This document shows, in pieces, positions 8,344 through 16,232 of a stretch of DNA of 38,681 nucleotides. Position numbers and translations under genes: made by a program. Every line of letters starts with the position of its first letter. Position 1 is the first letter of the stretch. The notes below the pieces were generated by a model. That model ran no database searches. It was not told the origin of the DNA and worked only from the letters and a program-made list of their open reading frames with translations. The stretch comes from Ruminococcus sp. (GTDB lineage Bacteria > Bacillota > Clostridia > Oscillospirales > Ruminococcaceae). Location: positions 1-38,681 of the forward strand of contig JAGCHA010000037.1 of the NCBI GenBank assembly GCA_017649325.1, given 5' to 3'.

Positions 8344-9126
8344 ATGGATAGCAGGCTAATCATTGTAGAAGGGCTCCCTTGCTCGGGAAAGAGCACAACA
8401 TCACGATATATCGCAGAAAAACTCGGCATGACCTTCATTGACGAAGGGACGAATGCTCACCCTGCGGACTATGAATTCCACGCCTTCCTCAACCGCGAGG
8501 ATATGACATCTTTTTCTTCCGACGAGCAGGAGAAGATATTTGCCTCAGCAAGTGAGAGGGTGGGAGGATACGTCGTACCGCTCGGCTTATTCAGCGGCGA
8601 GCTGTTCGATAAGCTCCTGCAACACAAGATATACGACTTCCTTCCGTGGGAGGCCGAGCGTCCAGTGATGCTTGACAAATGGCGGGAATTCGTGCAGAAT
8701 ACCATTGATAAAAGGTACGTCTTCAACTGCGTTCTTTTGCAGAATCCGATGTGCGAAACTATGATGCGATTTGGGTTTGACGAGGCTGCTTCCGAAGCTT
8801 ATATCCGTGAGATATGTGACATTATTAAGACTCTTTCACCATTCGTTGTATACCTTTACAATACCGAGGTGTACGACAGCGTTAATCGTGTATCAATAGA
8901 GCGCGGCGATGACTGGCTCAATGCTGTCATTGATTACCACTGCTGCGGCGAGTACGGCAAAAGTCACGGACTTAACGGATTCGACGGTTATATCACAGCG
9001 CTTGAAGAACGTCAGCGACGTGAGCTTTCTATACTTGACAGCATCGGTATTGACAGTATAATAATAAAAGACCCTCAGAAAGACTGGGATAAGGCTTATG
9101 CAGATATACTTAATAAGCTTATGTGA
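8344..9126 (+). CDS. P-loop nucleotide kinase-like protein
   Basis: This 260-residue protein has an N-terminal Walker A motif, GLPCSGKST (residues 10-18), directly after the first beta strand (RLIIVEG), as in small-molecule kinases of the AAA_33/adenylylsulfate-kinase type. I do not recognise a specific family. The middle carries KWREFVQNTID and conserved-looking aromatic residues, with no obvious lid motif. It starts ten bases after the phosphatase gene, behind a GAGAGGTTT stretch, and precedes the flavodoxin by nine bases. A phosphatase next to a kinase-like protein hints at related substrates, but nothing in the sequence names one. Confidence 0.75.
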   Translation: MDSRLIIVEGLPCSGKSTTSRYIAEKLGMTFIDEGTNAHPADYEFHAFLNREDMTSFSSDEQEKIFASASERVGGYVVPLGLFSGELFDKLLQHKIYDFLPWEAERPVMLDKWREFVQNTIDKRYVFNCVLLQNPMCETMMRFGFDEAASEAYIREICDIIKTLSPFVVYLYNTEVYDSVNRVSIERGDDWLNAVIDYHCCGEYGKSHGLNGFDGYITALEERQRRELSILDSIGIDSIIIKDPQKDWDKAYADILNKLM

Positions 9127-9135
9127 GGTAAAAAC

Positions 9136-9672
9136 ATGACAGGAATAATTCTTTGCCGTTCCAAATACGGCGCTTCAAAAAAATACGCTGACTGGATATC
9201 CGAGGAGACAGGTTTCAAGGTGATCGACACCAAAGACGCCGATATAAATGAAGTCGCCGGCTATGATTTCATCATACTCGGAGGAGGTGTCTACGCTTCC
9301 GCTATATCCGGAATTGCCTTCCTCAAAAAGAATATAGATGCCCTCAAGGGCAAAAGAGTTATCGTATACTGCTGCGGCGCGGCTCCCTATGACGATGAAG
9401 TCGTCGAAATGGTAAAAAAGAAGAATCTCAAGGACAAGCTCGCAAATGTTCCCTGCTTCTATTTTCAGGGAATGTGGGACCTTGAAGGCATGAAATTCGG
9501 TGACAAGACGATGTGCAAGATGTACGTAAAAATGCTTGAAAAGAAGGAGCCTTCGACTATAAGCGCGTGGGAGAAGCCCTTCCTCGAAGCTAAAGATCAG
9601 AAGTGCGACTGGACAAAGAAGGAGTATATCGAGCCTCTGCTCGAACTCATCAGAAAGGGAGAAGGAAAATGA
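9136..9672 (+). CDS. Flavodoxin-fold protein (HemG/flavodoxin_5-like)
   Basis: The 178-residue product has the flavodoxin layout: a first strand and FMN-phosphate loop (GIILCRSKYGASKKYADWI), a second strand with FKVIDTKDAD, then YDFIILGGGVYASAISGI and the loop region KRVIVYCCGAAPYD. This resembles the protoporphyrinogen-oxidase/flavodoxin_5 type rather than small electron-transfer flavodoxins. It is probably FMN-binding; the redox partner is unknown. It is preceded by GAGGTAAAAAC, and its stop overlaps the hisA start (ATGA). Confidence 0.82.
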   Translation: MTGIILCRSKYGASKKYADWISEETGFKVIDTKDADINEVAGYDFIILGGGVYASAISGIAFLKKNIDALKGKRVIVYCCGAAPYDDEVVEMVKKKNLKDKLANVPCFYFQGMWDLEGMKFGDKTMCKMYVKMLEKKEPSTISAWEKPFLEAKDQKCDWTKKEYIEPLLELIRKGEGK

Positions 9673-10394
9673 TAATATTCCCTGCAATAGATATAAAAGA
9701 CGGCAACTGTGTACGCTTGTTCAAGGGTGATTTTTCGACTGTCGAGAAGGTTGCTTCCGACTACCTTGAAACAGCAAGAAGCTTCGAGGCGGCCGGTTCT
9801 GAGTGGATTCATATGGTCGACCTCGACGGAGCTAAAGAGGGCAGACCCGTCAACACGAAGATTTACACCGACGTAGCCGAAAAAACCGACCTTAAAGTCG
9901 AACTCGGCGGCGGTATACGCAGTCTCGAGACGATACGAGAGTACCTCGAAATGGGTATCACGCGTGTTATTCTCGGCTCTGTAGCTTTGAAGAATCCGAA
10001 GCTCGTTTGTGACGCAGTCGAAAAATTCGGCAGCGAAAAAGTTGTCGTTGGGATAGACGCCATGAATGAAATGGTCGCGACCGAGGGCTGGCTCGAAAGT
10101 TCTGATGTTCACTACATAGACCTCGCAAATAAGATGATAGACGCGGGCGTGAGATACTTCATTTTTACAGATATTTCAAAGGATGGTACGCTTTCTGGCG
10201 TGAACCGTGAACAGCTCAAAAAGCTTGCGGACGCTACTGAAGGCAGAGCAAATATTGTCGCGAGCGGCGGGGTCCACACTATGGACGACATTATTGCCTG
10301 CAAGGAAATGGGTCTTTACGGTACGATATGCGGCAAGTCCATCTACAAGGGCACACTTGACCTTCGCGAAGCTATAAACTACGCAAAGCTTTAA
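9669..10394 (+). CDS. hisA: Phosphoribosylformimino-5-aminoimidazole carboxamide ribotide isomerase
   Basis: HisA is a TIM-barrel isomerase converting ProFAR to PRFAR. The 241-residue protein begins MIIFPAIDIKDGNCVRLFKGD, with catalytic base Asp8, and has the phosphate-binding ELGGGIRS, VVVGIDA, TDISKDGTLSG and IVASGGVH motifs of the half-barrel repeats. The start at 9669 is chosen because MIIFPAID is the family's usual N-terminus and GGGAGAAGG lies just upstream; the reading frame extends further upstream without homology. It is coupled to the flavodoxin by a four-base overlap. Confidence 0.95.
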   Translation: MIIFPAIDIKDGNCVRLFKGDFSTVEKVASDYLETARSFEAAGSEWIHMVDLDGAKEGRPVNTKIYTDVAEKTDLKVELGGGIRSLETIREYLEMGITRVILGSVALKNPKLVCDAVEKFGSEKVVVGIDAMNEMVATEGWLESSDVHYIDLANKMIDAGVRYFIFTDISKDGTLSGVNREQLKKLADATEGRANIVASGGVHTMDDIIACKEMGLYGTICGKSIYKGTLDLREAINYAKL

Positions 10395-10395
10395 T

Positions 10396-10920
10396 ATGAG
10401 ACTGAGACCTTATATCCCATGCCTTGACTTCGACATTATCAGCAAGTGGATAACTAAGCCCCGCGAGCACGCAATGTGGTGTGCTGGTCGGACAAAGTTT
10501 CCGATAGAGCGCGAGGATTTTCAGAGACTGCTTGACGATATCGCTGTCAGGTGCGGAGACGCTCCCTTCGTTGCGACAGCGCAGGACGGCACTCTCGTCG
10601 GATTCTTCTGCTATTCGGTCAATACCGAGTCAAACGAGGGTATGCTCAAATTCGTGATGATAGACCCTTCGCAGCGCGGTAAAGGCTGCGGAAAAGAAAT
10701 GCTGAAGCTTGCGGTCAGCTACGCTTTTGAATTTACAAGAGCTGAAAGAGTATGGCTGTGTGTTTTGTCAGTGAATGACAGAGCAAAACAATGTTACAGA
10801 AGCATTGGCTTCACCGAAACAAGCGCAGACAAAAACGCTTTTTCCTACGAGGACGAATCGTGGGACAGGTGCCATATGGTAATTGAGAAAGGTGGTAAAT
10901 TATGCTTGCAAAAAGAATAA
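10396..10920 (+). CDS. GNAT-family N-acetyltransferase
   Basis: This 174-residue protein fits the GNAT fold. LVGFFCYSV forms strand 4, [20 protein letters not shown] is the acetyl-CoA pyrophosphate-binding motif A (Q/R-x-x-G-x-G), and [21 protein letters not shown] is motif B with the usual N-x-x-A-x-x-x-Y pattern. The acceptor substrate is unknown. It starts one base after the hisA stop and its 3' end overlaps hisF by 19 bases, so it is wedged between the two TIM-barrel genes. Confidence 0.88.
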   Translation: MRLRPYIPCLDFDIISKWITKPREHAMWCAGRTKFPIEREDFQRLLDDIAVRCGDAPFVATAQDGTLVGFFCYSVNTESNEGMLKFVMIDPSQRGKGCGKEMLKLAVSYAFEFTRAERVWLCVLSVNDRAKQCYRSIGFTETSADKNAFSYEDESWDRCHMVIEKGGKLCLQKE

Positions 10921-11657
10921 TCCCATGCCTTGACGTCAGAAACGGCAAGGTAGTCAAGGGTGTCAACTTCGAGGGAGTCCGCGATGTAGGCGACCCGGTT
11001 GAGTGCGCCGAAGAGTACAATAAACAAGGCGCGGACGAGATAGTTTTCTACGATATAACAGCTTCATTTGAGGGCAGGGGAGTTTTCCTTGACGTTGTCC
11101 GCGAGACCGCCAAAAAGGTTTTCGTCCCACTCACAGTCGGCGGCGGCATCAAGACAGTTGATGACATTCGTGAGGCTCTGCGTGCTGGCGCTGACAAAGT
11201 CTCTGTAAACTCGCAGGCTGTGAAGAATCCTCAGCTCGTCAAGGACGGCGCCGATATCTTCGGAAGTCAGTGTATCTGCGTCGGAATCGACGCAAAGAAG
11301 ATAGCCGACAACAAGTGGACCGTCTATATAAACGGTGGCAGGGTTGATATGGGTATTGACCTCATCGATTGGGTACACACTATCGAAAAACTCGGAGCAG
11401 GGGAGATATGCCTCAATTCCATTGACGCCGACGGCACTAAGGAGGGCTTTGATATACCGATGCTCAAAGCCGTATGCGATAACTGCTCTATACCTGTCAT
11501 TGCAAGTGGTGGTGCCGGCAAGATAAACGATTTCTATGAGGTTTTCGAGAAGACGGGAGCTACCGCTGCTCTTGCGGCTTCTCTCTTCCACTTCAAGGAG
11601 CTCACCGTCGGCGAGGTCAAGGACTACTGCCGCAGCAAAGGCGTAATTGTTAGGTAA
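10902..11657 (+). CDS. hisF: Imidazole glycerol phosphate synthase, cyclase subunit
   Basis: HisF uses ammonia from HisH to convert PRFAR into imidazole glycerol phosphate and AICAR. The 251-residue TIM barrel shows [18 protein letters not shown] with catalytic Asp11, PLTVGGGIK, the second catalytic aspartate in VGIDAKK (Asp130), [13 protein letters not shown] and IASGGAG. The ATG lies inside the end of the acetyltransferase gene, with AAAGGTGG nearby as ribosome site. A deaminase gene follows after three bases. Confidence 0.96.
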   Translation: MLAKRIIPCLDVRNGKVVKGVNFEGVRDVGDPVECAEEYNKQGADEIVFYDITASFEGRGVFLDVVRETAKKVFVPLTVGGGIKTVDDIREALRAGADKVSVNSQAVKNPQLVKDGADIFGSQCICVGIDAKKIADNKWTVYINGGRVDMGIDLIDWVHTIEKLGAGEICLNSIDADGTKEGFDIPMLKAVCDNCSIPVIASGGAGKINDFYEVFEKTGATAALAASLFHFKELTVGEVKDYCRSKGVIVR

Positions 11658-11660
11658 TCT

Positions 11661-12059
11661 ATGGACAAGATATGGGAAGAAATGTATACGGCGGCTAAGG
11701 CTATGCTTGCTCCGCGGAAGATTTCTGAATTCGTTTCGGCGGGAGAAGTCTCGGCGGCTGTACTCAGCAAATCAGGCAAAATATATACGGGCGTTTGCAT
11801 CGACACCTGCTCGACCCTCGGTATCTGCGCCGAGCGCAACGCTATATTCAATATGATAACCAACGGTGAGAACGAGATATCAAGAGTGCTCTGTATACCG
11901 CCTGTTGAAGGCAAGGGAGCTCCGTGCGGAGCCTGCCGTGAGCTCATGGTACAGCTCATGCCCAAGAGCTACAAGGACATCGAGATAATGCTCGACTACA
12001 GAAAGGGCACGGTGATAACTCTCGGGGAGATAACTCCCGAATGGTGGATAGATTACTGA
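11661..12059 (+). CDS. Cytidine deaminase-like zinc hydrolase
   Basis: The 132-residue product has the short cytidine-deaminase fold: TLGICAERNA supplies the CAE zinc and proton-shuttle motif (Cys56, Glu58), and APCGACRELM the PCxxC pair (Cys89, Cys92). Typical CDD proteins have about the same length. The family includes cytidine, blasticidin-S and uncharacterised nucleoside deaminases, and the sequence does not decide which. It is the last gene before a 70-base gap in the his operon, which carries a small hairpin before hisI. Confidence 0.85.
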   Translation: MDKIWEEMYTAAKAMLAPRKISEFVSAGEVSAAVLSKSGKIYTGVCIDTCSTLGICAERNAIFNMITNGENEISRVLCIPPVEGKGAPCGACRELMVQLMPKSYKDIEIMLDYRKGTVITLGEITPEWWIDY

Positions 12060-12128
12060 TGCCTTAGTGAAATATCACCGTTACAAAATCTTACTTAATA
12101 GGTGAGCACAGCTCACAAAGGAGTAAAA

Positions 12129-12473
12129 ATGATAAAAATAGACATCAACGACCTCGACAATTTTTTCGTCAAGGGTGAGCTTATCCCCGCGATATGCTAC
12201 GAGGTCAACACTAAAACTGTTCTTATGCTTGCATATATGAACAAAGAGAGTCTCAGAAAAACTCTCGAAACAGGTTATACGTGGTTCTGGAGCCGTTCGC
12301 GTCAGGAGTACTGGAACAAGGGCGCTACGAGCGGTCACGTTCAGAAGGTCGTATCCATTTATGGAGACTGCGATAACGACACGCTGCTTGTCAACGTTGA
12401 GCAGACAGGAGCTGCCTGTCACACAGGAAGCTACAGCTGCTTCTTTAATGAGATATATAATACGGAGGAATGA
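12129..12473 (+). CDS. hisI: Phosphoribosyl-AMP cyclohydrolase
   Basis: HisI opens the adenine ring of phosphoribosyl-AMP. The 114-residue protein contains [10 protein letters not shown], the [19 protein letters not shown] core and the three zinc cysteines of [16 protein letters not shown] and YSCF (about Cys81, Cys97, Cys104). I place the start at 12129 behind AAAGGAG (12118-12124) rather than the in-frame GTG at 12102, which precedes that site. It is a separate protein from HisE, unlike the HisIE fusions of many bacteria. Confidence 0.94.
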   Translation: MIKIDINDLDNFFVKGELIPAICYEVNTKTVLMLAYMNKESLRKTLETGYTWFWSRSRQEYWNKGATSGHVQKVVSIYGDCDNDTLLVNVEQTGAACHTGSYSCFFNEIYNTEE

Positions 12474-12476
12474 AAA

Positions 12477-12815
12477 ATGACAGTTTATGAAGAAATTTTT
12501 GAAGTTATCAAGGAGAGAAAAAAGCAGTTCGAGAACGGTACTGCTGCCGAGAATTCCTACACATGCTACCTCTTCGACAAGGGCGTGGACAAGATATGCA
12601 AGAAGGTAGGCGAGGAAGCTACCGAGACCGTTATCGCCGCTAAAAACGGAGACAATAACGAACTTATGAACGAGATAAACGATCTCCTCTACCACGTAAT
12701 GGTGCTCTGTGCTAATCAGGGACTGGAGTGGTCTGACGTTGAGAAGGTGCTCGACGAGCGCAACGAGAAAATAGGCAATCTCAAGAAATTCCATACTGTC
12801 GACAAGAACACATGA
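12477..12815 (+). CDS. hisE: Phosphoribosyl-ATP pyrophosphatase
   Basis: HisE hydrolyses phosphoribosyl-ATP to phosphoribosyl-AMP, the second step of the pathway. The 112-residue all-alpha protein has the MazG-like metal-binding pattern KVGEEATETVIAAKNGDNNE followed by LMNEINDLLYHVMVLC. The N-terminal SYTCYLFDKGVDKICKK matches the family. It begins three bases after hisI and ends one base before the next gene. Confidence 0.94.
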   Translation: MTVYEEIFEVIKERKKQFENGTAAENSYTCYLFDKGVDKICKKVGEEATETVIAAKNGDNNELMNEINDLLYHVMVLCANQGLEWSDVEKVLDERNEKIGNLKKFHTVDKNT

Positions 12816-12816
12816 T

Positions 12817-13941
12817 ATGGCAAAAAAGCTAATATGCTGCCTGCTGAGTCTGCTCTGCATACTGGGACTGTGTCCCGTTATATCCTCTGCTGAAGGCTAC
12901 AGCCTCGGTGACGTCAACTCCGACGGACAGGTAAGCGCTATTGACGCGTCGGACGTTCTTGCGTGTTATTCTGCTGTCTCAGCAGGCGGAAAGTCAGCTT
13001 TCACCGCATCTCAACAAACTGCTGCTGATGTCAACAACGACGGGATCATCGATGCGAGTGACGCCTCAACAATACTGGCGTACTATTCTTTCATCTCAAC
13101 GAATCCATTCAAGCTGTTTGCTAATTATATTATTGACGGCTGTAATTCTTCAACTACATACAACACTTACTACAGGAACAATACTTACCTGCTTTATGAC
13201 CTTGACGAAGAAAAGCTCATAAACTACCATGATATCCATAAACGCATTTCGCCTGCCAGCTTCACAAAGCTGCTTACTGCGGCTGTTGTTCTGAAAAGTA
13301 TGAATACGGATACTGTGGTAACAGTAGGAAGCGAGCTCAGTCTTGTTCAGCCATACTCGAGCCTTGCCCATCTTGTACAGGGCAACAAACTTACAGTAAT
13401 GGACTTGCTGACGGGAATGCTGCTTAATTCGGGAAACGACGCTGCATATACGGTAGCAGTGGTAACAGCCCGCTCAGTATCTGGACACAGTATGTCCGAC
13501 AGTGCAGCGGTTTCCTACTTCTGCGGACTTATGAACGACTTCGCGGCAGAGCTCGATATGAATGAAAGCAACTTCAATAATCCTGACGGCTATGACCAGA
13601 GTGGACTCTATACAACTGCGGCAGATATGCTCAAACTCACTCGTTATTGTTTGACAGTTCCGACAATTCGGGAGATAACTTCTACGGCTCAGAAGCGTGT
13701 CACTATAGCTTCGGGACAGACCTTCAACTGGAAGAGCACTAATTACCTGCTTGACACCTCAAGCAAGTACTATCGAGCTGATGCGACAGGCGTAAAAACA
13801 GGTACAACAGCGGACGCGGGAACGTGTCTGATTGCTGCTTTCAAGAAGAACAGCAAAACGTATATCACTCTTGTCTCAGGCTGTTCGAGCGACACTACCC
13901 GTTACGACCTAACGCTAAGCATCATCAATAAATACACATAA
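12817..13941 (+). CDS. Secreted D-alanyl-D-alanine carboxypeptidase with N-terminal dockerin-like domain
   Basis: The 374-residue protein starts with a signal peptide (residues 1 to about 25, cleavage near SSA). A dockerin-type pair of calcium-loop repeats follows: GDVNSDGQVSAIDASDVL (31-48) and ADVNNDGIIDASDASTIL (70-87). From about residue 110 it is a serine D-Ala-D-Ala carboxypeptidase (peptidase S11/PBP5 type) with SFTK (Ser148, Lys151), SGN (205-207) and KTG (327-329). It should trim peptidoglycan stem peptides outside the cell, while the dockerin could attach it to a cohesin-bearing scaffold. It starts one base after hisE, with no clear ribosome site, as the last gene before the shared terminator. 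Attachment is inferred; no cohesin is in the window. Confidence 0.9.
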   Translation: MAKKLICCLLSLLCILGLCPVISSAEGYSLGDVNSDGQVSAIDASDVLACYSAVSAGGKSAFTASQQTAADVNNDGIIDASDASTILAYYSFISTNPFKLFANYIIDGCNSSTTYNTYYRNNTYLLYDLDEEKLINYHDIHKRISPASFTKLLTAAVVLKSMNTDTVVTVGSELSLVQPYSSLAHLVQGNKLTVMDLLTGMLLNSGNDAAYTVAVVTARSVSGHSMSDSAAVSYFCGLMNDFAAELDMNESNFNNPDGYDQSGLYTTAADMLKLTRYCLTVPTIREITSTAQKRVTIASGQTFNWKSTNYLLDTSSKYYRADATGVKTGTTADAGTCLIAAFKKNSKTYITLVSGCSSDTTRYDLTLSIINKYT

Positions 13942-13970
13942 AAATGGGAGGCAGTTGACGCCTCCCATTT
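13942..13970. terminator. Bidirectional terminator between the his operon and the rSAM unit
   Basis: Perfect 11-bp arms AAATGGGAGGC and GCCTCCCATTT enclose AGTTGAC. The hairpin is followed by a short T-rich stretch on the plus strand, and by ATTTTT (the A-run read in reverse) on the minus strand, so it can serve both convergent units. Confidence 0.85.
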
Positions 13971-13974
13971 ATTG

Positions 13975-15048
13975 TTAGAACAGTATGTCTTTGAAGCACA
14001 CCTGCGGCTCGTGCTTATCGAAGTCCCAGCTATGGTAGGAATCACCGTGACAGCGGTCTTTCTCAGAGCACGCCGAGCACTTCTCATTCTCGTCGCAGAG
14101 ATTTTTGCGGAATATTTTGAAGCCGTTCTCCCACACGTCCTTGAAGCGGTCACGGAGGATATTTCCCTGTATGAACTCGGGACGGCGTTCAATGTCAAGA
14201 CAGGCGGTGATATCACCGTTAGCCATGATACTTGCGATATATGTACCAGCCGTGCAGATGAAGTACCAGTCGCGCACTTCGCGCTCGTATTCCATACCGA
14301 GATAGTGACTGCATCCGTAGGTCACGGGCTCGCCCTTCATTCTCATATTGCGGATATACTCAAACATATAGCGGTAATCATCGGGAGTGAGCACAAGTTC
14401 AGGGTGCTGTTTTGCACGTCCGACAGGCTCCATATTGATGATACGCCATGAGTCGATATCCATTTCGTTGAATATCTTGTAGAGCTCGTCGAGCTGACCG
14501 ATGTTCTGATGAGTTACAACGGTCGTCGCCTGTATGCCTTGGAAGCCTCCCTCGCGGATCAGGCATTCAAGTCCGTTCATAGCCCTTTTCCAGCCTCCTG
14601 GAGTACGACGGAATGCGTCATGTGTCTCCTCGAGACCATCAATGCTTATTGAAATAGTATTCATACCGACGCGTTTGAGCTCTTTGGCAACGTGCTCATC
14701 GATGAGGGTACCGTTACTGGTCATCCCCCATTTGAAGCCGAGTTCATGCGCGGTCGCCATTATATCGAAGAAGTCACTTCTAAGGAGAGGCTCTCCGCCC
14801 GTAATGCAGAGCATTTTCTTCTCCGTACCAAAGTCGCCTTTTACCTCGGCGAGAAATTTCGCATACTGAGCAGAAGTGAGTTCCTCGCTCGTAACGTCAC
14901 CGCAGCTGCTTCCGCAGTGGAGGCAACGCTCATTGCAGCGAACAGTCAGCTCGAGGAAAAGATTGCGGAGCATAGGTTTGACCATAAGTCCCGCGCGGTA
15001 TGCCTCGAGAGTCTTCATATTGTCCTTTTTTATATTTATGTCAAGCAT
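13975..15048 (-). CDS. Radical SAM/SPASM protein, putative maturase of YGPP-repeat proteins
   Basis: The 357-residue protein carries the radical SAM cluster motif CNERCLHC (Cys38, Cys42, Cys45), then GGEPLLR (binding the SAM amino group) and the ISISIDGLEETHD strand. The C-terminal third is a SPASM domain: CTAGTYIASIMANGDITAC (C-x13-G-x4-C), CSACSEKDRC, and a final Cys in HEPQVC, enough for auxiliary Fe-S clusters. SPASM enzymes mostly modify peptides or proteins. The ATG overlaps the stop of the upstream YGPP-repeat gene (TAATG), so the two are coupled. An alternative start at 15018 (MKTLEAYRAG) has an AAAAGGA site. It resembles, from memory, the rSAM/lipoprotein-system enzymes described in Bacteroidetes (CxxxCxHCGS pattern); the reaction is unknown. 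Confidence 0.9.
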   Translation of the reverse strand: MLDINIKKDNMKTLEAYRAGLMVKPMLRNLFLELTVRCNERCLHCGSSCGDVTSEELTSAQYAKFLAEVKGDFGTEKKMLCITGGEPLLRSDFFDIMATAHELGFKWGMTSNGTLIDEHVAKELKRVGMNTISISIDGLEETHDAFRRTPGGWKRAMNGLECLIREGGFQGIQATTVVTHQNIGQLDELYKIFNEMDIDSWRIINMEPVGRAKQHPELVLTPDDYRYMFEYIRNMRMKGEPVTYGCSHYLGMEYEREVRDWYFICTAGTYIASIMANGDITACLDIERRPEFIQGNILRDRFKDVWENGFKIFRKNLCDENEKCSACSEKDRCHGDSYHSWDFDKHEPQVCFKDILF

Positions 15049-15815
15049 TACTTATCTTCCCCTCCGAACCATGAAGGAGGACCATATACCGTCGAATAGT
15101 TATTCTCGGTCGTAGTCACGGGGTCTTCCTCTGGAGCTACGGCTGTCGTCGTCTCAATTCCGAACCACGAAGGAGGTCCGTAAACGGGATCCAAACGAGT
15201 CTCCGTTGTTTCGATCGGATCCTCTGGAGCTATGGCTGTCGTCGTCTCAAGCCCGAACCAAGATGGAGGACCGTATACTCCGTAGAATTGGTTCTCAGTG
15301 GTAGTCGTGACATCAGGCTCGTCGACAGCGGTAGTCTCGGGCGAACCTATGACTCTGTCCCTGCCGAGCAGATACCTGTTCATCAATACGAGGTCGGCAA
15401 CAGAAAGCTTTCCATCCTCGTTTATGTCGGCTGCTCTGTCATAGTATTCGGAATAATTCGTCTTAGAGAAAAGCTTTCTCATACTTATGAGGTCAAAGGT
15501 ATCAACCTTACCGTCAAAGTTCATATCGCCCGTCGGTATTGGCGGACCATAGGTAGGCTGAGGAACTATCTCAGTCACATCTGTAGTTGTCTCCTCCGGG
15601 ACAGCAGTAGTCTCCGTTGTCCACGCGGGCATGGGACCGTAATCGGGTTGAGGCACTATTTCCTCAACGGAAGTTGTCTCGAAATATACGGGCGGACCGT
15701 AAACGTCCTGTATCTGTTCCTCGGCGGGGTCATACGCCGAAGCTCCCATTGGCACGATGTTGAGAGCTGCTGCGAAAGCGGCAGCGGTAAGAGCGGTCTT
15801 ATCAGTCTTTTTCAT
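15048..15815 (-). CDS. Secreted YGPP-repeat protein with internal dockerin-like domain
   Basis: The 255-residue protein has a signal peptide (1 to about 27, ending GASA) and six YGP motifs: YGPP at 39, YGPM at 59, YGPP at 89, 181, 212 and 244. The last three sit in near-identical units, VYGPPSWFG, spaced by Thr/Glu/Pro-rich linkers of about 22 residues. Residues 96-153 form a dockerin-like pair of calcium loops (GDMNFDGKVDTFDLISM and ADINEDGKLSVADLVLM). The repeat codons differ between copies while the residues persist, implying selection on protein sequence. It follows the lipoprotein gene by 24 bases with an AAAGGAG site and is coupled to the rSAM gene. It is likely an extracellular substrate of that enzyme; this is inferred from linkage and repeat pattern. 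Confidence 0.87.
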   Translation of the reverse strand: MKKTDKTALTAAAFAAALNIVPMGASAYDPAEEQIQDVYGPPVYFETTSVEEIVPQPDYGPMPAWTTETTAVPEETTTDVTEIVPQPTYGPPIPTGDMNFDGKVDTFDLISMRKLFSKTNYSEYYDRAADINEDGKLSVADLVLMNRYLLGRDRVIGSPETTAVDEPDVTTTTENQFYGVYGPPSWFGLETTTAIAPEDPIETTETRLDPVYGPPSWFGIETTTAVAPEEDPVTTTENNYSTVYGPPSWFGGEDK

Positions 15816-15839
15816 TGTGTCAGGCTCCTTTCGTCAATA

Positions 15840-16199
15840 TCATTCCTCTATCGCGTTTGGCGGACCATACACTACCTGCATATTTACCGCCTTTGTAGTG
15901 GTCTCCGTATTTTCGGCAGCATTCGCATCTATTGTTTCCTCGGGGAGAACTTCTATCTTGGTCGTTACTATCGGTTCATCTTCGTCTTCAAAAGCAGGCG
16001 GAGGTCCGTACACGTCCTGAATCTCCTCGGTCGAGGGCTCATATGTAGTAGGCTCGGCAACCGAAACGGCAGGTTCACCCGAATCGGGCGGACCGTAGGC
16101 TGTCTGCGGGAAGCACGATGTAAGCGTGACCGCTGATGCCATTGAGACAGCAGCAGTCAGCATAGCAGCAGTCAATGCAGTTTTCTTGGTATGCTTCAT
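15840..16199 (-). CDS. Small YGPP-motif lipoprotein
   Basis: The 119-residue product has a basic N-terminus, a hydrophobic segment and a lipobox LTSC with Cys29 as lipidation site. Three YGPP motifs follow at 35-38, 64-67 and 111-114, in an acidic, Thr/Glu/Pro-rich and probably disordered chain. Its segment EEIQDVYGPPPAFE closely matches EQIQDVYGPPVYFE of the downstream protein, and both share a KKTALTAA start, so they are paralogues in part. It is the first gene of the rSAM unit. It would be a membrane-anchored substrate; rSAM-associated lipoproteins with a YGxP element just after the lipid Cys are, from memory, known in Bacteroidetes. Confidence 0.85.
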   Translation of the reverse strand: MKHTKKTALTAAMLTAAVSMASAVTLTSCFPQTAYGPPDSGEPAVSVAEPTTYEPSTEEIQDVYGPPPAFEDEDEPIVTTKIEVLPEETIDANAAENTETTTKAVNMQVVYGPPNAIEE

Positions 16200-16232
16200 A
16201 TAATCATCCCATTTACCATTATACTTACTACT

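Noticed and set aside
12102-12116. GTGAGC-ACA-GCTCAC inverted repeat before hisI as a regulatory element
   Set aside because: Only a 6-bp stem with a 3-base loop and no T-run; too short to claim function.
15288-16136. 282-codon plus-strand open frame opposite the YGPP genes
   Set aside because: No homology-like motifs or ribosome site. The minus-strand genes have signal peptides, good ribosome sites and a promoter, so this is an antisense shadow of repetitive coding DNA.
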